The notes below the pieces were generated by a model. The model was not told the DNA's origin. It saw only the letters and a list, made by a program, of their open reading frames with translations, and ran no database searches. The translations under genes and the position numbers were made by a program. From NCBI RefSeq assembly GCF_018139545.1, contig NZ_JAGSPJ010000006.1, positions 186,001-250,000 on the forward strand: 64,000 nt of DNA. The letters run 5' to 3'. Position 1 is the stretch's first letter. Every line of letters begins with the position of its first letter. The stretch comes from Affinundibacterium fentianense (GTDB lineage: Bacteria; Pseudomonadota; Gammaproteobacteria; Burkholderiales; Burkholderiaceae_D). Shown piece after piece: positions 1 to 7,950 of the stretch.

Positions 1-760
1 CACTACCGATCTTAGTTGGATTGAGTTTGTCGACAAAGCTGGCATCACCAAGTTGCCCATTTTGATTAAAACCCCAAGTCCAAAGTGAGGCATCGCTGCG
101 AAGCGCAACTGTATGAAATTCACCAGCTGCAACCAAAGTCCAAGTCGAAACTGTGCCCAGTTGAAGCAGATCTGCTTGGTCATTGGCTGTACCGTTGCCG
201 AGTTGCCCCGTACGATTTAATCCAGTACTCAATAGACTACCATTCGCTTTCAGTATTAATGAATGGCTACCGCCAGCCGCAATCCCGACATACGGTGCTT
301 GGACATTTAATTTGGTAGTGCTCGTGATTTTTCCGACGGTGGCTGTGATGGTTTCGCTACCGATAGCCTTGCTGGTTGCCACTCCTGTTGTCTGCACGAT
401 GCTAGCCACGGTACCTGGGGCACTCCATACCAAGTCTTTGGTAATCGCCGCACTACTGCCATCGGAATAGCTGCCACTTGCTGTGAATTGCTGGGTCAGA
501 CCTAAAGAGATCGTCGGATTGGCTGGACTAATTGTAATGGAGACGAGGCTTGGAGCTGGTGTGGTTGGTGTGGTGGCATCTTTACTGCCACCACCACAGG
601 CACTTAGGATTGCAGCGAAGAGCAGAAAAAGCGCTAAATGCCATGCTAGTCGGTATGAATTTGCTAATTGGATCGCACGATGCATTGTTTGCATAATGCA
701 CTGAGCTTGATGCGAGTGGGCTGCGTGGCTGCGCTTGAAAGGTATAGTCATGGTTCTCAT
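1..760 (-). CDS. Lipoprotein with Ig-like domain and RCC1 repeats (partial, C-terminus outside window)
   Basis: The reading frame is open from position 1 to ATG codons at 760 and 751; further in-frame ATGs at 694 and 685 would give a more usual signal-peptide length, so the start is uncertain. The hydrophobic stretch LALFLLFAAILSAC ends in a lipobox cysteine followed by GGGS and a Thr/Pro-rich linker. Next comes a bacterial Ig-like (BIG2-type) domain (PTISLGLTQQFTASGSYSDG), then RCC1-type blade repeats (GLNRTGQLGNGT, GFNQNGQLGDAS). RCC1 repeats form beta-propellers. I infer a membrane-anchored, surface or periplasmic protein of unknown binding role. It is divergent from the giant Ig-repeat gene at 1065. 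Confidence 0.8.
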   Translation of the reverse strand, partial: MRTMTIPFKRSHAAHSHQAQCIMQTMHRAIQLANSYRLAWHLALFLLFAAILSACGGGSKDATTPTTPAPSLVSITISPANPTISLGLTQQFTASGSYSDGSSAAITKDLVWSAPGTVASIVQTTGVATSKAIGSETITATVGKITSTTKLNVQAPYVGIAAGGSHSLILKANGSLLSTGLNRTGQLGNGTANDQADLLQLGTVSTWTLVAAGEFHTVALRSDASLWTWGFNQNGQLGDASFVDKLNPTKIGS

Positions 761-1064
761 GGTGTTCAGGCAATTCGGATTTCGCTTGTGCACGGTATGT
801 GCAGTATTTTTGTCATAGTGTACTGAAAGATTCTTTTGCGTATCAATTGATTAGACGGGTTTTCCTTACTCTATTGAAGAAATTGAAATTCGTCGACCTT
901 GTGCATGATCTTGAAAATCGGCATAAGTGAGCATATTGCAAGCTAAATTGTTACAGATGGATAAAGACCTTGCAAAACACAATATTTCTATAAAGAAATG
1001 CTTGTTTTCTGCCGTATACTGAAAGACGAGTGGTATTGAATTTTGATATGAACTGAGAGTCATT
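761..1064. other. Divergent intergenic region
   Basis: About 300 bases between two outward-facing genes for surface-type proteins. It is AT-rich and must carry promoters for both. A TATACT hexamer at 1015-1020 could be a -10 element for the rightward gene, but no convincing -35 box lies at the right spacing. No RNA gene or repeat was seen. Confidence 0.4.
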
Positions 1065-4000
1065 ATGGCGGGCGTAAACTACCAATATGAATTAACCAAA
1101 TTGTACTTGGCTGCTTTCATTCGTCCTCCTGAAAAGAGTGGTTTGGAATATTGGCTTTTGCAGTTGGAAAGTGGCAAGTCATTTGACAGTGTCTTGGAGA
1201 CGGTATTCAGTCTCGACATTGTGAAGGAGATTTATCCCAGTAATTTGCCGTATGAATCGTTCGTCACCTTAATTTATGTGAATGTTTTCGGTAAGTCTCC
1301 AGACTTAGAGGGCTTGTCGTATTGGAAACAACAGATGATTGATGGGCGTAGTCGTGGCAATCTGGTAATGGATATGATCAACGCTGGGCTGAATACCTTG
1401 GATGGTACGCCAGGCAAAGCTTATATCGTTAATCGCATGGCAGTTTCACAGGCCGCAATTGAACAGCAATATGCGCAACGCGCAGATTTTCAGCCTGCCT
1501 ACTTAAAGAGTTTGATGGCGACGGTGAATAGTGATGTTAGTACCGTCACGACGGCAACCAAAGCGATGAATTCAAGTGTGACGGGAATTGGGATTGGTGC
1601 GCCATTGAACGCAATTACCGTGGTGGCCGCTGCTGGTGGAATTAGCGCGGCGGAGGTGAAAGCAGGGGTGGCAGTCGTTATCGATTTAAAAGGGACGAAT
1701 GCGGTCGCCAACAATGTGGTTGAACTCTTGATCAATAAAGTCGCCTTTACCACACCGATTACGAAAGTGTTAACCGACACCGAAGTGAAAGCGCAAAAGC
1801 TCACGATCACGATACCGAGTACAGTGAACTGGGGAGCAGATGGTATCAAGGTCTTGAGTGCCTATGTGAAAGATGCGTCGGGCAACAAAGGTCTTCCCGG
1901 TGGCGATTTGGCGGTTGAACTCAACATGGTTGCGCCAAATGCTCCGGTTAATCCTATCGTCATTCCCGTTGCATTGAATGGAATTAATACCGCAGAAAAA
2001 GCCGCTGGGGTGAGTGTTAAAGTCGATTTGGCAGGAACGACAGCCAATACCGGCGATAAGGTTGAGATACTCAACGGTGGACAGATCTTTTCACCAGCGG
2101 CAGCCGCGACCATTACCGAGGCAGATGTAAAAGCGGGATTTGTAACGATCGTGATCTCAGGGGCATCCAATTGGGGTGCAGATGGCGAGAAGATACTGAG
2201 CGCTAGGATCACCGATGCGGCAGGCAACCCAGGAGGAACGGGCGGCAATTTGGCGGTGGTGCTAGATGCGACTCCACCGACCGCATTGACGAATCCTTTA
2301 AGTATGGCGGTCGCTAGTGGCGGCATTAGTCCCGATGAGCGAGCGCAAAATATTGCTGTGATTGCGAATTTGACGGGCACGAATGTGCAAGTTGGCGATG
2401 CGATCGAGCTCTTGATTGACGGTAAAACGTTTGCTAACTCAACAATCCATATTCTAACTGCAGCCGAAATCACGGCGAAGTTTGCCACATTGAGTATCGC
2501 CGGAAGTGATCCAGGATGGGGTGTGGTTGATGGGGATAAAAATATTTCCGCGCGTATTATCGATCAAGCAGGTAATTTGGGTAATTCCGGCGGAAATCTG
2601 AAAGTCACATTGGACAGCACGCCACCCAATTCACAGAACTCTATTTTGACTGTCGCTGCTGCCGTGAACGGTATTAATGCTTTGGAAGCTGCGGCGGGAA
2701 TTAGCGTTGTAATGAATCTCACGAATACAAACGCCGTTGCCGGCGATATTGTGAATTTATTTTTAGACGGTAAAGCGTTTTCGCCCGCTGTGACGTTCAC
2801 CCTTACGGCAGTACAAATCTCCGCAAAGAGCGTGACCTTAATTATTCCATCAACAACAGATTGGGGTGTCGATGGCAACAAGGTCTTGTCGGCGACGCTC
2901 ACGGATTCCGCAGGTAATGTCGGTATCCCAGGCGGATCGTTGACCGTCAATTTAGATCGTACCGCACCCGGTACACCAACCAATCCCATCAGTATTCCAG
3001 TTGGTGTGAACGGAATCAACGCCAGCGAGAAAATTGCAGGGGTGAATGTATTGGTTGATCTGGCTGGAACCAATGCGTTGACGGGTGACAAAATTGAATT
3101 GACCATCGATGGGCAGCCCTTTACGTCGGCTGTGTCGAAAGTATTGACCGCAGCGGATGTTGCGAACGGATTTTTAAATCTTTCTATATCGAGTGGTGCG
3201 GGTTGGGGAACCGACGGCAACAAAGCTCTCGCTGCTCGTGTTGTGGATGTTGCTGGTAATGTCAGTCCGGGTAGTACCTCGATTAGCGTAATTCTCGACA
3301 CGTCCGCTCCAGCCGGACCTGGTTTTGCATTGGTGGTACCAGCCAATTCAGGCGGAGGGATCACGACGGCGGAACGATTGGCTGGGGTTGATGTGCAAGT
3401 CAATTTAACCGGGACTACGGTTGTTGCAGGTGATACGGTTGAGATTTTATTAGCAGGCAATTCCTTTACGATTCCTGTTCGACATACCTTAACGGATAGC
3501 GAAATTATTGCCAAGGTCGCGACTCTTACGATCGGTAGCAACGATGGCTGGGGTATTGATGGCACCAAAGTATTGACCGCTCGTTTTATCGATTTTGCAG
3601 GAAATACGGGGACAACGGGTGCTCCCTTGAGCGTCAATTTGGACGGCACGGCACCGAATGCGCCAGGTGCAACTTTAAGTATTCCCGTTGCCGTCAATGG
3701 CATTAATAATGCTGAAAAAAGTGCGGGTGTGTTAGTCGCAGTTGACTTGACTGGAACAGGTGCTATTGCAGGCGACACATTGCATTTGCAAATTGATGGC
3801 GTTCCATTTTCGACACCTGTCTCGCAAATTATTACGACTTCACAGATCGCCGCAAAACTTGCCAACATCGTTATCCCAGGCACGGCTGTTTGGGGAGCGG
3901 ATGGTCTTAAATCATTGACAGCAAGTATTACCGATGCGCTGGGAAATGCGGGCAATCCGGGAGGTGTGTTAACTATTTTGTTGGATACCACGATTCCCGA

Positions 4001-5669
4001 CGGACCAAGTAATCCAGTCGTGATCAGCGCAGCAACGAATGGGATTAATGCGGTTGAGAAAGCCGCTGGCGTGAGTGTTTTAGTGGACCTGACTGGAAGT
4101 ACTGTGGTGCAGGGTGAGAAGGTCGAATTGCTACTTGGTGGTTTGCCATTTACCACGCCGATTATTCAAACCTTGTCGGCGACAGACATGTCAAATGGTT
4201 TTTTTACAGCGGTCATTCCCAGCGGTGCTGGATGGGGAGCGGATGGAAGTAAGCTCATATCGGTTCGTATGACCGATAGCGCGGGCAACGTCGGAATATC
4301 CAGTGCAGGAGCGAGTTTGGTCTTGGATACGACGCCACCCGTAGGGCCGGCAAACGCGTTGAATGTGCCAGCGAATGCTGGTGGTGGAATTACGGGCGCG
4401 GAGAAGAGCGCTGGCGTGGTCGTGAATGTTAGTTTAGTAGGCAGTACCGCGGCGGTCGGTGATACTTTGGAAATTCTGATTGATGGCGCGTCTTTTGCTA
4501 ACCCGGTGAAGAAAGTCTTAGGCGTGCTTGATCTTGCTGCACAAGCGTTTAGTTTAACGATCGATCAAACCGCTGGATGGGGAATAGATGGGCCTAAAAC
4601 ACTCACGGCATTGGTAACCGATGCCGCTGGCAACGCTGGTACAGCGACCGCGAATCTATTGGTGACTTTGCTCGATACCACAGCACCAAATGCGCCTAGC
4701 CATCCACTAACCGTGCCAGTGGCAACCAATGGCATCAGTGCTGCGGAAAAGAATGCAGGGGTGACCGTTGTTGTTGATCTGTCGGGAACGAATGCTGTTG
4801 CCGGAGACACTGCAAGCCTATTCCTTAATGGTGCGGCATTCGCTGTGCCAATTACGCATCTCATAACTGGCGCAGAAGTCATTGCCGGAAATTTTAGTTT
4901 TACGATCAGTAGCGGCGCAGGTTGGGGCGCAGATGGTAGTTATTTGTTGAATACAAGTATTACGGATGCGGTGGGTAATATCGGGGCTGTCGGGGGCGAC
5001 CTCACCGTGATACTTGATACGACCACACCAGCGGCACCGACGAATGGCGTCGTCGTGGCCGCTGCTGCAAGTGGTATTAACGCAGCGGAAAAGACTGCTG
5101 GGGTGCAGGTCTCAGTCGATTTGAGCGGGACCAATGCGGTGGCTGGAGATAGGATTGAGATTTTATTGGGTGGTAGCGCCTTTACAACGCCCGTTTTGCA
5201 TACATTAACCGGAGCAGAAATTACTGCTGGTTTTGCAAGTGCAACGATTGATGCGACTTCGGGTTGGGGGATAGACGGTGTGAAAACAATTTCTGCTAGA
5301 GTAGTTGATCTCGCAGGAAATATCGGTGCGAGTGGAGGCAGTCTCACGACATTTATCGATTCTATCGTGCCAGCAGCAAGCGGCTTACCTACTTGGGAAG
5401 ATTTGGATAGTTCTGGCACCATCAGTGATGGTGATCGATTCTTGTTCTCCATCTCTGAGGCGACCAATAAGGCAATCACATTGAGCGAGGTTTTGCTAAA
5501 TAATTCTCACGTTCTTGGAACCGGAGCGCTGGTCAATTGGAGTACCGATGGAACACAATTGTTGCTGACTTTGGGGACAGGCTCAACCATCGCGACTGGA
5601 GATACGGTGACTTTGGTAGGGGTCTCAGATCTGGCAGGAAATACACTGAATCTCAGTTTTACCATTTGA
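1065..5669 (+). CDS. Giant DUF4214 protein with eleven tandem Ig-like repeats
   Basis: The 1534-residue product opens with a DUF4214-type domain (about residues 5-110; two YxxxFxRxPExxGLxYW-like units). From about residue 180 to 1430 it has eleven tandem repeats of about 114 residues. Each carries NGINAAEKxAGV, V.LxGTNAVAGDxxELLLxG, GWGxDGxKxLSAR, TDAAGNxG and LDTTAPxxP. The last 95 residues form a different SbsA-like Ig domain (DLDSSGTISDGDRFLF). There is no N-terminal signal peptide; this and the DUF4214 domain suggest type I secretion, but no RTX nonapeptides and no transporter genes are visible. Likely a secreted or surface adhesin-like protein; function unproven. Confidence 0.85.
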   Translation: MAGVNYQYELTKLYLAAFIRPPEKSGLEYWLLQLESGKSFDSVLETVFSLDIVKEIYPSNLPYESFVTLIYVNVFGKSPDLEGLSYWKQQMIDGRSRGNLVMDMINAGLNTLDGTPGKAYIVNRMAVSQAAIEQQYAQRADFQPAYLKSLMATVNSDVSTVTTATKAMNSSVTGIGIGAPLNAITVVAAAGGISAAEVKAGVAVVIDLKGTNAVANNVVELLINKVAFTTPITKVLTDTEVKAQKLTITIPSTVNWGADGIKVLSAYVKDASGNKGLPGGDLAVELNMVAPNAPVNPIVIPVALNGINTAEKAAGVSVKVDLAGTTANTGDKVEILNGGQIFSPAAAATITEADVKAGFVTIVISGASNWGADGEKILSARITDAAGNPGGTGGNLAVVLDATPPTALTNPLSMAVASGGISPDERAQNIAVIANLTGTNVQVGDAIELLIDGKTFANSTIHILTAAEITAKFATLSIAGSDPGWGVVDGDKNISARIIDQAGNLGNSGGNLKVTLDSTPPNSQNSILTVAAAVNGINALEAAAGISVVMNLTNTNAVAGDIVNLFLDGKAFSPAVTFTLTAVQISAKSVTLIIPSTTDWGVDGNKVLSATLTDSAGNVGIPGGSLTVNLDRTAPGTPTNPISIPVGVNGINASEKIAGVNVLVDLAGTNALTGDKIELTIDGQPFTSAVSKVLTAADVANGFLNLSISSGAGWGTDGNKALAARVVDVAGNVSPGSTSISVILDTSAPAGPGFALVVPANSGGGITTAERLAGVDVQVNLTGTTVVAGDTVEILLAGNSFTIPVRHTLTDSEIIAKVATLTIGSNDGWGIDGTKVLTARFIDFAGNTGTTGAPLSVNLDGTAPNAPGATLSIPVAVNGINNAEKSAGVLVAVDLTGTGAIAGDTLHLQIDGVPFSTPVSQIITTSQIAAKLANIVIPGTAVWGADGLKSLTASITDALGNAGNPGGVLTILLDTTIPDGPSNPVVISAATNGINAVEKAAGVSVLVDLTGSTVVQGEKVELLLGGLPFTTPIIQTLSATDMSNGFFTAVIPSGAGWGADGSKLISVRMTDSAGNVGISSAGASLVLDTTPPVGPANALNVPANAGGGITGAEKSAGVVVNVSLVGSTAAVGDTLEILIDGASFANPVKKVLGVLDLAAQAFSLTIDQTAGWGIDGPKTLTALVTDAAGNAGTATANLLVTLLDTTAPNAPSHPLTVPVATNGISAAEKNAGVTVVVDLSGTNAVAGDTASLFLNGAAFAVPITHLITGAEVIAGNFSFTISSGAGWGADGSYLLNTSITDAVGNIGAVGGDLTVILDTTTPAAPTNGVVVAAAASGINAAEKTAGVQVSVDLSGTNAVAGDRIEILLGGSAFTTPVLHTLTGAEITAGFASATIDATSGWGIDGVKTISARVVDLAGNIGASGGSLTTFIDSIVPAASGLPTWEDLDSSGTISDGDRFLFSISEATNKAITLSEVLLNNSHVLGTGALVNWSTDGTQLLLTLGTGSTIATGDTVTLVGVSDLAGNTLNLSFTI

Positions 5670-5713
5670 AATGGAGGCTGACCGTATTTTTCTCTATCCT
5701 GCGACCTCTCGTA

Positions 5714-6424
5714 CTACTCATCCTCGGTCATCCAAAAGAATACGGTAGTCAAACGTTTTTCTCGTAATTCTTTGCCAAAGTACCCAGTTGCACAATGGAC
5801 GAGATTGGCTTTGTATAAAATCATGCGATTAAATACATTTTGTACACGTAAATCTTCATACCAAGCTTGAATTGGGAGTGCTTTGACCTTCAAGGCATCG
5901 ACCAAGTTATTGTGTGGTGCAAGCACAATATTGCCGCCGATAGCGCCATTGGGATAACGTAGTCGACAAAAGCTGGTTCCGCTGTCAGCAGGAGGATTGG
6001 GACTCAAATAGATGACACAAGCATAGCGACACAATTTGCGGCTGTCGGTATGCGGATGCGGCGTACTTTCATTTGCGCCTACCAGCTGCGCAACATTGCA
6101 ATCGAGACGCAGTCCACCAGGTGGTTGTTCCATCCACAACTTATCTTTACCAACTAATTCTTTGACACGGGCTTCAATGAAAGCGAGTTCATCAGGTAGT
6201 AAGGCACCGTGAAATCGCATACCTGGCCAACTCTCCGGTTGATAGGGGGCGCCATATTCCCACTTTTCTCGATTGAAACAGCGTTCGGCAATCTCGATTG
6301 CATTCGGTAAGACATTGTCGACGATCCAGTAGTTTTTCCCGTGCTCAAGCGCTTCGTAGGGAAGTTTGGGAGCGATTGCTGGAATAGGTGGAAGTGGTGT
6401 GGCAGGAATAGCAAGTGGTAACAT
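5714..6424 (-). CDS. DUF6445 family protein, 2OG-Fe(II) oxygenase-like
   Basis: A 236-residue cytoplasmic protein. The segment PHPHTDSRK (H125, D127) gives the HxD half of a 2-oxoglutarate/Fe(II) dioxygenase facial triad, and LVHCATGYFG near the C-terminus supplies a plausible distal histidine. CRYACVIYLSPNPP resembles the beta strand after HxD in prolyl-4-hydroxylase-like proteins. This matches what I recall as DUF6445. Substrate unknown. It faces the Ig-repeat gene tail to tail, with only 44 bases between the stops. The N-terminal LPLAIPATPLPPIPAIAPK is low-complexity and proline-rich, so a later start is possible, though no other ATG lies nearby. Confidence 0.7.
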   Translation of the reverse strand: MLPLAIPATPLPPIPAIAPKLPYEALEHGKNYWIVDNVLPNAIEIAERCFNREKWEYGAPYQPESWPGMRFHGALLPDELAFIEARVKELVGKDKLWMEQPPGGLRLDCNVAQLVGANESTPHPHTDSRKLCRYACVIYLSPNPPADSGTSFCRLRYPNGAIGGNIVLAPHNNLVDALKVKALPIQAWYEDLRVQNVFNRMILYKANLVHCATGYFGKELREKRLTTVFFWMTEDE

Positions 6425-6519
6425 GATTAATCGCAGGTGAGTCTTGTTCAGAGATAAGCCGAGTGAAATAGTATCAGGCCTCGGACCTATCTCTGTAACA
6501 TTTTGACATCAACCCAGAT

Positions 6520-7824
6520 TTATTTTTGGCCTGGCTTCTTGTAGATCTGCCCGTCTTTCATCACGAATTCGACCTTTTCTAAGACGCTAATATCCTTTAA
6601 TGGGTCGCCAGAGACAGCGATAATGTCTGCTGCATAATTGCTTTCGACAGAACCTAAGCGTTGACTTTGATTCAATAATTCAGCCGCGCCTAAGGTAGCG
6701 CTACGAATCGCCGCCAATTCTGGCATGCCAGCTTCAACCATATACCGAAATTCTTTTGCGTTCTCGCCATTGGGAAAAACGCCTGCATCCGTGCCAAATG
6801 CAATCTTGACACCGGCTTTGTAAGCGCGGCTAAAAGTTGATTGAATCAATGGGCCAATTGCTGCTGCTTTCGGCTGCACCAATGGTGAGAAGTAATCGGG
6901 AATCTTTGCTTTTTCCGCTACGAATTTTCCCGCAGAGATAGTCGGTACATACCAAGTCCCATGTTTCTTAAATAAAGCAATCGCCTCATCATCCATATAG
7001 GTGCCGTGCTCGATTGAATCAATGCCAGCACGAACCGCGCGTTTGATCCCTTCGTTGCCATGCGCGTGTGCCGCAACTCTAAAACCATAATCTTTTGCTG
7101 TCTTGACGATGCTATTGAGCTCTTCGTCGGTAAATTGCGCGTTTTGCCCACTGCTTGCTTGGCTTAATACACCACCTGTTGCGGTGATTTTGATTAAATC
7201 TGCGCCCTCCTGGTAGCGACTACGCACTGCTTCGCGAGCACTGTCGACGCTATTGATCACGCCATTCTCCGGTCCTGGTTTGCCGTTTGCTTTGCGCATT
7301 GCCTGAGAAAGTCCGTTGGATGGATCTGCATGCCCACCTGTCGTGCCAATTGCCTTACCTGCGGTGAACATGCGGGGACCGACAATACTACCCGCATCGA
7401 TTGCGCGTTTCATTGCGACATTTAAACCGTCAGCCGCTCCCAGATCTCGCACGGTGGTAAAGCCTGCCATCAGTGTACGTTCTGCTAATCTAACTGAACC
7501 GAACGCGAAGTCTGCCGTATCGGAACTTAAACTTTCTCGTAGTTGTTGGACCTGCGGTTTTGGGTCATCAGATAAATGGACATGCATATCCATCAGGCCA
7601 GGCAGACAGGAGTAGGCGCGTAAATTCAACGCATTCGTATTCGCGCCCCAAGGGCCGATACTAGTAATTGTTTTATTGTCGATAGTGATACTGACTTTGT
7701 CGCGCCAGGTACCACTTTTCACGTCTAATAGTTTGCCGCATTCAAGCACAGTTGTCGCTGCGAAGGATGGGGCTGCGATTGCGCCACAAACGATACTTAA
7801 TACGACACTTGGAATTTTTTTCAT
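6520..7824 (-). CDS. Exported metal-dependent amidohydrolase
   Basis: An amidohydrolase-superfamily enzyme of 434 residues from the chosen start. Visible metal ligands are MDMHVHLSDD (HxH), LIKITATGG (probable carboxylated lysine), AAHAHG, SIEHGTY and AFGTDAG (catalytic Asp). This order is that of the imidazolonepropionase / Xaa-Pro dipeptidase-like branch. I chose ATG at 7824 because it begins a classic signal peptide (MKKIPSVVLSIVCGAIAAPSFA, cut before ATT); an upstream in-frame ATG at 7905 would bury it. Likely a periplasmic peptidase or amide hydrolase; substrate unknown. It is followed upstream by the histidine kinase gene on the same strand. Confidence 0.85.
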   Translation of the reverse strand: MKKIPSVVLSIVCGAIAAPSFAATTVLECGKLLDVKSGTWRDKVSITIDNKTITSIGPWGANTNALNLRAYSCLPGLMDMHVHLSDDPKPQVQQLRESLSSDTADFAFGSVRLAERTLMAGFTTVRDLGAADGLNVAMKRAIDAGSIVGPRMFTAGKAIGTTGGHADPSNGLSQAMRKANGKPGPENGVINSVDSAREAVRSRYQEGADLIKITATGGVLSQASSGQNAQFTDEELNSIVKTAKDYGFRVAAHAHGNEGIKRAVRAGIDSIEHGTYMDDEAIALFKKHGTWYVPTISAGKFVAEKAKIPDYFSPLVQPKAAAIGPLIQSTFSRAYKAGVKIAFGTDAGVFPNGENAKEFRYMVEAGMPELAAIRSATLGAAELLNQSQRLGSVESNYAADIIAVSGDPLKDISVLEKVEFVMKDGQIYKKPGQK

Positions 7825-7950
7825 GGTTTTTAATAGGTAAAAAAGTTGTCGAAAAGAAGCCTGCCAAGGATTCGGTGTTGTTGATTTGATTGTGACACCG
7901 CGCATAGCAGCGGTGTGACTTTAATTTTGCTGATAAGTTCCAATCGTGCT

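Noticed and set aside
85-704. Rightward open frames in the first 700 bases
   Set aside because: They are antisense to the lipoprotein, whose frame has a lipobox, an Ig-like domain and RCC1 repeats.
1499-5479. Long open frames antisense to the Ig-repeat gene, up to 530 residues
   Set aside because: They mirror the periodic codon pattern of the repeats on the plus strand, have no ribosome sites and no domain resemblance. The plus-strand gene has clear domains.
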